Assembly: GCA_030512295.1 (NCBI GenBank)
Contig: JAULSR010000006.1
Span: forward strand, 620,001 to 684,000
Reading direction: 5' to 3'
From: Bombardia bombarda
Lineage: Eukaryota > Ascomycota > Sordariomycetes > Sordariales > Lasiosphaeriaceae
DNA length: 64,000 nt
This document shows, one piece after another, positions 12,420 to 23,815 of the stretch (its first letter is position 1; each line of letters opens with the position of its first letter). The notes below the pieces were generated by a model. It was not told the DNA's origin. It was given only the letters and a program-made list of their open reading frames with translations, and made no database searches. A program made the position numbers and the translations under genes.

Positions 12420-14262
12420 CTAGAATAACCACTTCTTGGGCCTCTGCTGCTTGGTGCTCTTCAACATGTTGATCCTCCTCAACCGCTCCCGGTTGCTGGC
12501 GTCCAGCAAAACGTCCGTGCTGTCGTCGTGGAACCACTGGCTTCGGTTGCGCATGTCATTGCCGCCGATCTTGACCCGCTGCACTTTTCGGAGCTTCACC
12601 AGGCCGTACCAGCACACAAACAGGGAGAATATTGTCGAGAGGCCCGTGACGGCGCTGAAACCCCAGTTGGTGTCCTCGATGAAGTTGTTAAGGTTCATGC
12701 CGTAGAGACCAGCCAGGAAGGTTCCCATGGCCAGTCCGAGTGTGCCCACGCTGAACTTGAGGTCGAGCAGCATAAGGGAATTGCGGTTGGCATCGAGGAT
12801 TGCCCGGATGCTTTGCGTAAATAGTTAGATATCGATCTTTCAATCTGGGGGTCCATGCAATATTCCACAAGATGAGGAGGTGAGTTCAACTTACATCTCT
12901 TCGGTGTTACGAATGCTAGAGACGAGGTTACTCGCCTCTTGCACCACTTCGTCGCAGATCTTGTTATACGACTCCAGCAGGAGCTCCACCTCAGTATGGT
13001 CGTCCTCGCCTCTGAACAGGTCGTGCGTCTTCTCTGTCAGATACATAGCCGCCAAATCGTCATCGGCCTCGAGCAGCTCCTCGATAGCGTCGCGGACAAG
13101 CTTGGCCTTTTGCTCAAAGGTGCTCACCCTCTTGGACAAGACGAGCAGTATCCTGAGATTCTCACGATCAATGTCGTCCTCGAGCTCGCTCAGGATCCGG
13201 ATCACAGGGTCCCGGACGGCCTCGAAATCGGCCTCGAGCTCCGTCGTAACCGACATAAGGACAGCTTCAAGGGCGCGAAATTCGTAGGGGAGACTGTTAG
13301 CCCCCGGCGCTTGTTTCTGCTGGAGCTTCCCTTGCAGGTCATACATGAATGACGACTGGGGGTATGACGTCCTAGAGCCAAACACGTCGAACAGCAGGAC
13401 TCGATCGTGCTTGATCAAGACCTTCAAATGTAGCAAATTCAGGACGATGGCGGCGGGACGGACGAGGATATGGGGAAGGTTGGACGAGTCGATCTTGCGG
13501 AGATCTCGAGGCAGGAGCCCGTACTTTAGTTGTGCACCTCAATGGTTAGCAAGCATCATCAAACGAGTGGAATGGGCAGCAGCCATTGAAGACAGTCCTG
13601 GACATATGTACCTTGGCAATAAGCTCGCTCTTCTTGAGCTCGCCGTCAACCATAATAACCTCTCCCGTACCGTCCACTTCTGTGCATCGCAACCTGGGAT
13701 CCAGCGCCGCTTTCGCGGTCAAGGACCGGCGAGGGAAGATGGAGCCTGACTGCTCCTGCAGCTCCAACCGGAGGTCGTCCTCATTCAGCTCCTGGCGCCC
13801 TTTCTTCTCGCCCGGTCCAAACAGCCATTCCCGCCATCGCGGCCTGTGCTCGCATGGGCTCTGATCAGAGGAAGAATATCGCGACGTGGTGCCTGCTGTG
13901 CGAAAAGGTGGCAGCAGTCCCAGGACCGCCCTGGCGCTGGCAGCCGGGCGCTGTTTCCGAATCGACTTGGGTAGAACGGCATCGAGATCCCAAACGGCGG
14001 CTTGCAATGTGGCATCGTGTCTTGTTACTGCTGCTGCGCCTACTGGCCGCGCCGGAGCCGGGAGCTTCGACTTGCTGTTGCTGCTGCTGCTGCTGCTGCT
14101 GCCGCTGCCGCCTGCGGTACAGACATTGCGACGCTGGAGGGCAGTGGCGGCGGTGGCCTTGGAGCAGCGGGGGCCTAAGGCGACGCAGAGTCCCTCGGAC
14201 TGCGCGCGCAGGAAGCGGAGGAGACTCTGCGACGGTGCGGCTGGTTTCAATGCCGGCGGCAT
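12420..14262 (-). CDS. MRS2: Mitochondrial inner-membrane Mg2+ channel, Mrs2/Lpe10 type
   Basis: CorA-superfamily magnesium channel of the inner mitochondrial membrane. Exons on the minus strand are 14262-13612, 13523-12895 and 12810-12420 (556 residues). The signature GMN is at residues 464-466, at the end of the first membrane helix (FSVGTLGLAMGTFLAGLYGMN); a second helix follows (AVTGLSTIFSLFVCWYGLV). The CorA N-domain begins LRCTEVDGTGEV and continues into a long helical region (LEADFEAVRDPVIRILSELE). I chose ATG 14262 over an upstream in-frame ATG (14343), because it gives an Arg/Ala/Ser-rich leader fit for mitochondrial import and avoids an acidic extension. A poly-Ser stretch (AGC/GCT repeats near 14080) lies in the leader. 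Mrs2 versus its paralogue Lpe10/Mfm1 is not resolved. Confidence 0.92.
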
Positions 14263-14894
14263 CGCAGCGTCGTCGTAGTCGTCGTCTCTCTGATTTTCCC
14301 AGTAATTACCTTTATTCCTGGCGTGGGTGGCTACACGTCGCAAGACCTTGGCTTACAAGCTCCCGTCGCAAAAATCTTAGATCCAAGGTTGTCACCGTCG
14401 TCAAAGCTTTGATGTGGACACCCCCCATCGTGCGACTAAATAGCCCCAGATGTTCAGCTGTCCCAGCCTGTCCCAGCCTGTCCGTGGCTGGTGTTGGCCT
14501 AGTGGACATTAGGGTGTCTGTGCATCAATGCCAAGCTACCTAAGTACACTACTAGGGCTTCGTACCTACCTCATGAGAGAGATGCCTTGCTCCCCCTTCA
14601 CGGCCAGGAGTTGACATCCTGCGTACTCTGGGTTTTGGCTGGAATTTTGGATGCATCTCTGTATTGTCTTTTTTTTTAAGCCTAATTGGCAGTACGAATG
14701 TTAAAAATCCTTCATTCCGTTTCTTCCCAGATCTGGCTCTGAAAAGAAAACACATCACGAATTACACTTCTCACATGGTAATCATACAGACCATAACCGA
14801 AAAGGAAAATTCGCCATAATTCGCCACGGAAAAGGCAATGGCCACCGCGGCACCCACCCAAATCGAATAATTATGTCAACTCTGGTTGCCGAAA
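14263..14894. promoter_or_regulatory. Divergent promoter, MRS2 / F-box gene
   Basis: 632 bp between divergent start codons. It contains a short direct repeat (GTCCCAGCCT twice at about 14459-14480). No specific factor site is claimed. Confidence 0.45.
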
Positions 14895-16199
14895 ATGAAG
14901 TTGACCCTCATCAAGCCCAAAGGCAGAGGCCGTAAGAAGCGCTGGCAACCACCTGACCCGCAGCGGTTCAGGAGAAAGCGAGAGGAGGAAGCGGCAGAGG
15001 AAGAAAAAGAATTGGCAGCCCATCAAGATGGCAACAGCAGCCATGTCCATCGCCGACGGCGCATCAAGACCAGGAAGCCGCCCGCCCTCATTGAGCAGCT
15101 GCCAGCCGAGATCCTCGAACGCATCTTCCTCATGTCCGAAAACCTAAACTTTCCGAAAAGCAGCATCCGCATCGGCTGCAGCCTCTCAGGCCAATCCTTC
15201 CTGTCCGAGCTGGTGATATCGGCTTTTGCTCCCACGTGGGATCTGTGGTTTGGCTGCCCCAGGAGCCAGATCAAATCATATGTGGACTACGCAAAGGACG
15301 ATCTTCGACTTGGGGGCAGTCCGGGTTTCCAGGTCAGCATCAATGCTACCCCGAATCTCCTCTTCATATAAACCAAAATGCCAAAAGAAACTAACCCTAC
15401 ATCCTTTCGGCACAAAAGACCGCGGTCCTCGCCTCCCGCTGGGCCAACCTCCCCCTGATCCTCCGCGCCCAAAAGATCTGGTACTTTCGGCACGGCGCCG
15501 CGCGCTATTTCCAGCACACCGAGAACTGGGCCTATGCCTTCAACGTCCAAAACAACCTCCCGCTCGACATGGACGAGCCCCTGCACGCCGGTGGCGGGTT
15601 CGACCACGCGGCCGCCGAGGATGCCGGCGCCTGCTTCGATGCCGACTGGGAGCAGTTCAAAAACAGCGGCAGCGACACCCGTGCCTGGCTCGAGTACATG
15701 GCCGAGCGGAAGCTGGGCAGGACGGGCTACCTCGAGATGCACCCTTCGGCGCAGATGCCGAACCACCTGATTATGGGCCCCTACGACTGGGACAAGGCCA
15801 GGTGGCTGTACTGGTTTATTCGCGGGGGCGCGAGCCTGTCGGCGACGCAAACGTGGGAGGTATGTGCCGTGTCCTTCTTTTGGTTTTTACCTTCATGCCA
15901 CGATATACCATGTGTACACGTTGACTCTGACTTTCACTCTGTTTTAGCTAAGTAAACGCGGCTATGAGAATATCATGAAGCTCGATGACCCCGAGCTTGT
16001 CTTTCAGCTCATCCGGCTCTTTTCACTTTTTGGTATCTTTGGCCAGCACTGGCCGAGATTCCTTGTCGTTGAGAAGCTGGAAGAGGCTGAGAATAATAGT
16101 CAGGATATGAGGATGTCTGTGGATTCCACACAGGTCTGGGACTTTGCCCAGCGTGTTCTGTTGTATCACCTTGAAAGTAGATCGGATGACAAGAGATGA
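14895..16199 (+). CDS. F-box protein of unknown target
   Basis: Three exons, 14895-15332, 15419-15859 and 15948-16199 (376 residues), all in phase 0. The first 60 residues are strongly basic with an Arg/Lys/Glu-rich stretch and could act as a nuclear signal. An F-box-like helix follows at about residues 63-95 (PPALIEQLPAEILERIFLMS), the likely Skp1 contact. The remainder is a fungal family without a repeat domain that I can identify (for example ENWAYAFNVQNNLPLDMDEP and LIMGPYDWDKARWLYWFIRG). The F-box implies a role as SCF ubiquitin-ligase adaptor; the substrate is unknown. Start is the first ATG in frame; the ATG at 14873 is in another frame and terminates. Confidence 0.75.
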
Positions 16200-16816
16200 G
16201 AAGTGTGCAGCTGATTTTTTGTGACTGACAATGGGAGAATGTAACGCTTGTGGCACACATAGACATAGATATTGCTGTAGAATAGATAGACTAGAGGATT
16301 CAATTCATGTGGGCACGGAGCCGCAGACAGACAATATGTGTGCTCACGTTGGCCGATCTTCTTCTTGGACGTTGGTATGTTGGCATTCAGTTTCCCCAGA
16401 GAATGTCGAGGCCATCCCTATTTCATGCGTCCTCCCTCAAATGTACAAGTACTGATGACGCACGCTGAAGAAAAAAAGACCGAAACAATCGTGTTCCCTT
16501 TCCTTTCCCAGTAGCAGTGACGAAATGTCGTTAGTTCCCACGTCAAATATGTATCATGACTGTTGTTGTGAATTTTTTTGATTCTTTAACGCCAGCTAGA
16601 TCTCGCCAGGTATTTGGTTTGCCGAGCCTGCTTCCTCATCACCGAACCGATCCTCCATCCTCCTCCCGTCGTCGTTTGTCATCGTCATTCTCTCTCAAGA
16701 ATGTTAGGCATTACTGACGGAGCACATACATCCTCCAGAGCCGAACGAGAGTAGGCGGTCAGAATGTTCCCGTCAGAAGTCGGTCGGATGGAGGGTTGTC
16801 ATCGCTATGGGGCGAC
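16200..16816. other. Convergent intergenic region
   Basis: Lies between the 3' ends of the F-box gene (+) and the S30 gene (-). Nothing further recognised. Confidence 0.5.
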
Positions 16817-17376
16817 TTATGCGGCACCGGGGTTGGGGTTCATCTGTACATCGAGTTCAGTCAGTATCCTCTGGTGTTGGTGGACGGTGAAGCGCTCCCA
16901 GGCGCGGGCGTGTTCGAACTGACCTTGCGCTTGCCACCGGTGAGGGTGACGTTCACGAAGCGGCGAACATACGTGTGCCTCTTCTTCGCGCGGCCCTTAC
17001 TGTTATGGTTGTTAGCCAAGCGATGGACCGGGGCTGCTGCACCGGGCATGCAGCAGTGAGAGGATGCAAGTGGACATACGGGGACTTCTTCTTCTCGGTC
17101 TTGTCAACCTTAGGGGTCTGAGACTTGACCTTTCCTGTGGGTATTGGTCAGAATCCCGTATCGGCCATCATAATTATCCACATCGAATTTCGACCATCGG
17201 AATTTCGAGGTTCATGTCGATGACGAGGGCAGCAAGAACGTACCGGCACGAGCCAAACTACGGGCAAAATGTCAGCAAACCTCGATTTCGTCACAAAACG
17301 ACAAAAAATAAAGAAGGCGCCCCTCCAAAAAGAGGACTTGGTAATATTTTTCTTACCTGCCATGAACTTTTCCCAT
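16817..17376 (-). CDS. RPS30: 40S ribosomal protein S30 (eS30)
   Basis: Small-subunit ribosomal protein eS30. Five exons on the minus strand: 17376-17357, 17257-17244, 17134-17080, 16999-16924 and 16843-16817. They add up to 63 residues, the same length as yeast Rps30. The assembled protein starts MGKVHGSLARAGKVKSQTPK, continues KKKSPKGRAKKRHTYVRRF and ends GGKRKMNPNPGAA. The last exon is only 27 nt; without it the frame would run on into an unrelated tail. There is no ubiquitin-like (FUBI) fusion of the animal type. Four introns in a 192-nt coding sequence is dense but usual for fungal ribosomal genes. Confidence 0.95.
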
Positions 17377-18229
17377 TTTCGGATTTGGCGATTGGCGCTA
17401 ATAAGTGTCTAGATGTTGTTGTGAGCAAAAGCTGTCTCGACTGGGTTCGCCTCTCGTCGTCAATAGATCAAAACTCGGGCGATTCTTGAATTACTGACCT
17501 AGTCGGGCGGTTTTGGTTGGCGATTATCCGGAGTTGTGGGAAGCTGCGGGGCTTTTCCTTGGGGCTCAAAACCGTCGCCTTTCGCGGAGCTCACGTGATC
17601 CGTGCTTAAAGTACTGAACAGCTGCTTGCCAGCTGGGGGTCTGGGCAAAGAAAGCCAAGCCAATTTTTGAGTGAGAGTCACGTGAGGCAATTTTGACAAT
17701 GCCGGCCGGCACAACAATTGCAGCTCATGACGATGTGTGATGACGAGTGACGAAATGCGCAAAAAAATCGATGGATGGCAAAAATACTTGACGCTTAAGC
17801 AACCATCATTTTTCACGCCGGATGGAACTAACTTTAGATGAATGCAGCAGTATTGAGCCTCGCATCGCCTCTGTAACGATAATGAGGCGCCTACCCCCGC
17901 TGTAACAAGGCAAAGAATATGCGTGCCCAGGGCAACCTAACGTTGACGGGCCCCACGCCATCCGAGAGCAGAGGTCCGGGGATCCCCGGGCGGTGCAAGC
18001 ACCCCAAAAGGTTAGGTGGGTATGATTCGATTGTCAAAGCATGCAGCCGCTCTGATAAATAGAGATTAATCATTGAACGACAACAACAGTAACAATGACA
18101 ACAACAGTAACAATAACAACCACTTCTCTTTAAATCCAGTTATCACGCATTTATTTTTCCCAAGTGGGACTCATCTGGATTGTCAGAACTGCGTGTTATT
18201 GAGTGTGTCTGGAGCCTGGGCAAATCATC
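17377..18229. promoter_or_regulatory. Divergent promoter, RPS30 / CREG-like gene
   Basis: About 850 bp between divergent starts. The side next to the CREG-like gene ends in an AAC/AAT-rich tandem stretch (18077-18121) that probably lies in its 5' leader. Confidence 0.45.
18077..18121 (+). repeat. AAC-rich tandem stretch in leader
   Basis: Two near-perfect copies of an 18-nt unit (ACAACAACAGTAACAATG) followed by further AAC/AAT triplets, just upstream of the CREG-like start codon. It is free of ATG in the triplet frame. Confidence 0.7.
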
Positions 18230-19264
18230 ATGAAACCCATCACCACCAGCATCCTCCTGGCCTCGTGCGGGAGTTATGCATCGGCGGCAGCAGCAGGCAG
18301 AACAGCTTTACCACGGGAAAGCAACGATGCGGTCATCATGGACGGCAACACCAAGACGGACGGGTTCCGCATCCCGACGTCGTACGAGTCGGCCGTCATG
18401 GGCCGGCGCATGCTCGCCCTGACGCCCCTCGGGACACTGGCCACCATATTCCCCGATAACGACCGCGGCAACCTGGCACAGGAGAACCGGCCGGCCAGCG
18501 TCGCCGGCATGCCCCACGGTCTGATGGAGTACATCTCCGACTGCGAGGACGACGACGCGGGCAACCCCACCCTGCTGGCCATCACCATCGAGACGAGCTT
18601 CAAGAACATCGCCGCCGGCAGCAACGTCAGCCTGGCCGTGCAGTGGACGCCGCCACACCCGCCCGCCAAGCGGATCCAGTCTGGCGGTGCCCACCACCAC
18701 CACCACCATCAGCCGCCACCACGCCCACTGATGGACCGCCTCCTGTCCTACTTTGGCTTCGGCGGCCACCACTCCTGCCCTTACCATCATCACCCCCACG
18801 GCCCTCACGGCCCTCCCGGCGAGGAGGATGATGCTCCACCCCACCACCACCGCCGCCGCCGCGGCAACCACGACTTCGCGCCCTACTCCGCCGCCAACCT
18901 CCCCCGCTTCTCCATCCTCGGCCACATCGAGTACATCTCGGGCGGCGACGACCTCAGCAAGGGCGAGGTCGGCGCAAAGCTGGCCAGCTGCTTCACCAAG
19001 ACGCACCCCGACGCCCGCTACTGGCTGCCCGGCAGCCGCGTGCACGAGTCCCACTTTGCCCGCCTCGTCGTCGAGCACGTCTACTGGGTCGGCGGCTTCG
19101 GCGACCGCGCCTTCATCGGCTGGATCCCCGTCGGCGAGTGGCGCAACGTGACGCGCCAAGAGTGGGAGGACATTCGCCTGCCCGGCGAGAAGAAGGGCTG
19201 GAAGGAGTGGGCTGTGAAGGGGCAAGCAGCGCCGGTGCATAATGGGGATAGCGATGATCTATGA
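18230..19264 (+). CDS. Secreted CREG-like (PNPOx beta-barrel) protein with His-rich insertion
   Basis: A 344-residue intronless protein with a signal peptide (MKPITTSILLASCGSYASA). It matches the CREG family, secreted or endolysosomal glycoproteins with a flavin-oxidase-like split beta-barrel but no known catalysis: YESAVMGRRMLALTPLGTLA near the start and YWLPGSRVHESHFARLVVEH, YWVGGFGDRAFIGWIPVGEW near the end. Between them (about residues 153-217) is an inserted low-complexity loop with three His clusters (six consecutive His near 154; HHSC..HHHPHGPHG near 181; HHHRRRR near 206). ATG 18230 is preferred over the upstream in-frame ATG 18203 because it places the signal peptide at the N-terminus. 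One likely N-glycosylation site is NVS near residue 133. Confidence 0.82.
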   Translation: MKPITTSILLASCGSYASAAAAGRTALPRESNDAVIMDGNTKTDGFRIPTSYESAVMGRRMLALTPLGTLATIFPDNDRGNLAQENRPASVAGMPHGLMEYISDCEDDDAGNPTLLAITIETSFKNIAAGSNVSLAVQWTPPHPPAKRIQSGGAHHHHHHQPPPRPLMDRLLSYFGFGGHHSCPYHHHPHGPHGPPGEEDDAPPHHHRRRRGNHDFAPYSAANLPRFSILGHIEYISGGDDLSKGEVGAKLASCFTKTHPDARYWLPGSRVHESHFARLVVEHVYWVGGFGDRAFIGWIPVGEWRNVTRQEWEDIRLPGEKKGWKEWAVKGQAAPVHNGDSDDL

Positions 19265-19828
19265 TATTTGGATGTCTATATTTAACGACACGTCCCGCAG
19301 TCAAACCCCTAGGCCTCTTTTCTCTGAAGGGCGAGGCCATCCATTACCTAGGTGCATATGTGAGAGATGCTTCAATTGCTTCATTCTCGTTTGCCTTTTC
19401 ACTGTATTGCGCGCCAAACTAGTACATAGGCAACCACACAGCCCATAGACTATTTATTTATCTATTACATATTATATCGCACCCATAACTGAAAGTGAAA
19501 ATAGGCGTGTTGCAAATTATCTGTAAAATACCTCCCAGGAACATATCACGGGCACACAATTGTCTAAAACAAACATTAAGAGGGTATCAACGCAATCTGG
19601 AACTACCTGACTTGAGTCAATACCATACATGTACAATGATAAAGACCTTGCTCTCTCTTCTCTCACTTTTTTTTCGTCATACAATCAATCCACTCAGTCG
19701 TTTCAGACAATACATGACATCCCGTATGCCATCCAATCGCCACAGCCCTCGATACACTTCCCCTCGTACCCCTTCCTGTTCTTGTCCATCAAAACAGAAG
19801 TTCGGACTGCATTTGCCAAATAACCCAA
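19265..19828. other. Convergent intergenic region
   Basis: AT-richer 3' flanks of the CREG-like gene (+) and the next minus-strand gene. No gene seen. Confidence 0.5.
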
Positions 19829-22800
19829 TCAGTCCACACGAATGATGACTTTCCATCCCAACGCCCCGGCCTCACGTATGGCGCACGCCAGACAACCTCT
19901 TCGCCGCCGGCTGATCAGGGCATTCCAGCCCTTCTCAGCGCAAAACGCCCTGACCAGTATCTCCACGTCGGAGCCGAACTGGCGCCGGCGCGTCTCCGAG
20001 TGCATCTTCTTCGAGGCGCTCTCATACGTAGTGGCACCGGCGCCATCGAGAATGCCATCTTCAGCATTCTCGGTCTCGGACGGAAGCGGTGAACGGCTAA
20101 AGTTTGCCGATGAATAACTATCCGTCCGGCTGACAGTGGGCGACAGGGGGATTTCATGTTCCTGTGGCAAGGACTGAAAGCCCGTGAAACAATCTATAAC
20201 AAGCACCTTGGCGGCGCGGTTTGAGGTAGGAAGACTCGGTCGGCGCGCAGTCGACGAGTATTCGCCGAGCAGGGCTTCCAGGGAGAAGTCGTGCTTGGCT
20301 AGCAGTTCCGATAGGTGTAGTGCCGTGTACGTGTAGTATTTGTGTAGGGGATGTCCTATACACGTTAGACCTTTCGTCACAAACTTGATCCTCGTAGGCA
20401 AAAGGGGGTGTAGGGGGTGTATCTTACCAACTACGCTTGCCGTCTTACCAGCATTGTCAAAGCCAGAGAGATCCACTTGCTGGATAGTAGGACTAGAGGG
20501 TGACTTGAAGATCTTCACGTGTTGCGAAGGGGCGCAAGGGTGGGCCGTGACGAAGTTGATATCCTTTGTTAAGGTATAAGTATACTCTTTTACTTCAAGT
20601 GATTCGGTTTGTGTCACTGCGAAGTTGATGGCCGCTGGGTATGTGTGAATCTCCGGTGACTGGCTGGAATCTGTAAGTGGCGTTTGGTCCACAGACGAGG
20701 TCGTGCGAATCGAATCGGCAGAGCCTAAGAGCTTCAAGCCCTTGAGCTCAATCCTAATGTCAGGTGGGGCTTTATCCTTGTATATGTTTTCAAAGGGTAT
20801 GATAAAGTCCGCGGGGAGCACAGAAAACGGATCTGCGTCTCCCAGAACTCGAGATTCTCTCTCGATCGGCTGCTTGTTCCAGATTCGTGCCTTCTTATCG
20901 ACATAATGGGCGTCCTCTGCGCATCCTCTGGTTAGTCCAAAGAATCCAATCTGATATTGCAGACATCCAGTTTCTTACCTGCTGTTTCCTCTACCTTGAT
21001 ATTGACCCATCCATCAGCAAGCCCCTCTGGTATAATATCGCTGGAAATCCAACCCATACATTCGGCGGAGCCTTTACCAGCCGCTAAAACCCGGCCAACG
21101 ATGCAAGCCGTGCTCCAGAAGCTTTTTCCTGAATAAACAAAGCCGCCACAAAGATTGGCCATGGTACCGAGTCTCTCCATAGCTTCTTGGTCGTTCTCCA
21201 ACAAAGTTGCCATCAGAAAGTGAGACAGCCCTTCACCTGGCAGCATCAGGCCAGACACATAACTCTTCGAGAGCCAGCCCGAGGGATGCAAGGCCGCTGC
21301 TATTTTTCTTCTCCTGGACGGCATAGGGCCATGTTTGGTGTGATCCTTTGGCCCGCCAAAGTACGAGGAGCGATGACTGTCAGCTCGACTGGCAGGGCTG
21401 GCGAGTGGAGTAATACCTTCCGCAACGCCCCGGCAGCTATCCGATATTCGTGAGGCGTACGACTCGGCTTCCGGCCATCGTAGCTTCGTTGCAAAATGTG
21501 TCAAGCCATCGACCTGGCGTTGAACATGCTTGCCCTTGATAGCGTAAAAGGGGCCACGATGCTGGTGGCTGTTGCTGTGGTGTCCTTGTGGCTCACGAGT
21601 CATTGACATCCGTTTGGTGAGAGTTGCTAACCAGCCGGTCGGTTCAGGGCTCTGTTGCTCTGTCGGCTCGGTCTTGACAACTTCAATGCTCTCCAGCCAT
21701 GCTCGGGCGAGATGCAACGACCACTTGACTGATTTGTTTGCGTCCTTTTCGAACCTGTGAATCTCTGACGGCCTGATGCTCTCCATGCCAAGCTCTTCGC
21801 CCTCTGTGATCGCATCCAATCTGACCAGGAGTTCGCAGGAGAGCAAAATCTGCAGAAGAAGCCAATATCTCTCTTCCAGAAGCTCACCCGCAGAGTCGCT
21901 AGTCTTGGTCGATGCACCATCATCAATCGCATCTTCCACCTCAGACGGGTAGCCCCATAGCAATTGACCAAGCCGTATCCGCCACTCGACGTGGGAGAAG
22001 TCAATCCACATGTTTGGCGCGGCAAGAACCTTGACAAGAGCCGATATTTGAACTGACAGGCTGTATGGGTCTCTGTGATCGAGCACCTTTGTGGGAGGAT
22101 GAAGGATCTGGAGGAACAACTCATTGTAAAGTTCACTCGAGACACGACGCTCTCGCGGATGCTTCTCTACATACCTCTGCCCATTCTTGATCAGCTGTTC
22201 CATGATGCTGCTCTCTTCCATATGGCGTAGGCCATCCTTGGATGTGAGCATCTTCTGGCGTTGTTCCACAACCTCGGGAGTCCTGGCACCTATATTCTCG
22301 AAGCCCCACTGCTCGTCTTGTAAGGCGTCGGCGACGCCAAGCTCCAAGGCAGCCTGGTAGCCCATGCTTCCCTTTTCAAGCCCTCCCATGCTCAACATGT
22401 TGGGGCGCTCGCGGCATCGCGGATAGAAATGGGCACGCCTCTTCTCCTCAGACTCTTTCTTGGCGGCGGAGCGATCGCCCTGGACATCGCGTGTGATGTG
22501 CGGCCATGCGGTAACACAGCCCCAGGCCCGGTCTTCGATCTGTGTGTGGTCGGTGAGATCCCGAATCTCGAGCTTCTCATCCCAAGGGAAGGCCACCGAA
22601 GGGTGCGGGGCGCCGGTGTAGTGACCCTCGGAACGGGCAAAGTACTGGGGAGCTCCCGAAAACAGCTTCTCGATCTCGGCCTCGGACAGGGTGGCCATGA
22701 TACGGGCCAGCTTGAGAACAGGCTTGGCAGGAGGATCCCGTGTCAGGTCGCTGCCGGGCGGAGGGGGAGAGGGCAATGGCTTATTATGGTTCACTGGGAA

Positions 22801-23815
22801 GCGTGGGGACAACGGCGTATATGTCTCCGATGTTGACGGTGGCCAGACCTGAAGGGGTATCACGAATGGTCAGCAAGGCGCATATCATGTGCAAGTACCA
22901 GGTGTAGCAAGTGTTGGTAGAGAGGCCCAGGCCGGGTAGTTCATGTCGTATGACGATGCAAAGACTGTGAGCTCCGTAGAAATCAAAGCAAACGGTTGTG
23001 TCTTGCACCAGACCCCCCTCGTACGATTATTGGAAAACAACCGTTGAGGTCACGCGGGTCCATTGACTGATTGACAACGGGCTGCCTAGAGTCCCAGACA
23101 GACAGCCCACCTGCCCCGCTCGAATTGGAAGTGCCACTAGAGAACTAGACTAGGTAGGCCTGCCAATGAGACGAGACAGAAGGTGCGTCGGCGGCGTGCC
23201 CAGACGCTCCAGACGCCCCAACTGCGTCACTGCCTGTCTCTTGCGGGTCCAAGTGCAACTGCCAATTGACGACCGGGGTACGCTGGGAAAAGGTAGTGTA
23301 GAACTACACAGTAGGTGGGAATTGGGAAGGAGTGCCAGCTAAGGTTTCTTCTACCCATGCAAGGCGACAGGCAAATGCAACTGCAGCACCAAATCGAGGT
23401 AGGTTTGCATGAGTGGGTGAGGGATAATGAATCATGAAAGAGAAATAGTTGACCGTTTTCTTACCACGGCTGCGTCTCGCTGAGGTCGTAGCTGCGAAAC
23501 ACTTGCAGCTCTTCCCCGCTGAGGGGTCTGAGGGGTCGATGAGGTCGACGAGGCCGATGCGGTCGATGCGGTCGATGCGGTTGATGTCGCCTTCCCGCCT
23601 CCGACGAGTCGGCTGCGGAGCTCATGCAGCAGCTCCCTTTTAGACTTAGAACCTCTCCGTTCCTTTTTCTCCCCACCATCTGCATCATCGACTGCGAAGC
23701 CGTTTGCTCCTCCATCAGGCTCATTCTTGTCTTCCTGTCCCACCAGCTTCGTGTCGGACGCCGTTTTGCTCCCAGCTTCTCGTTGCGATCTTTTTAATAG
23801 TGAGAACGAAGGCAT
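19829..23815 (-). CDS. Large conserved ascomycete protein of unknown function
   Basis: I do not recognise a named domain. The best model on the minus strand is exon 1 23815-23465 (starting MPSFSLLKRSQREAG; basic, Ser/Thr-rich), exon 2 22848-20979 and exon 3 20916-19829, with phases 0, 1 and stop agreeing (1102 residues). Exon 2 carries a polyproline patch (KPLPSPPPPG), then a mostly helical region with many charged and aromatic residues (DPYSLSVQISALVKVLAAPN and RYWLLLQILLSCELLVRLDA). The C-terminus ends CAIREAGALGWKVIIRVD, which looks strongly conserved. The first intron would be 616 nt, long for this genome; an internal start at MATLSEAEIEKLF (about 22698) would remove the need for it. No signal peptide or membrane span. 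Cytoplasmic role inferred only from the lack of sorting signals. Confidence 0.65.

Noticed and set aside
18308..19240. Long (310 codons) minus-strand open frame opposite the CREG-like gene
   Set aside because: Its Val/Ala/Gly-rich composition is a shadow of the GC-rich, His-rich coding strand.
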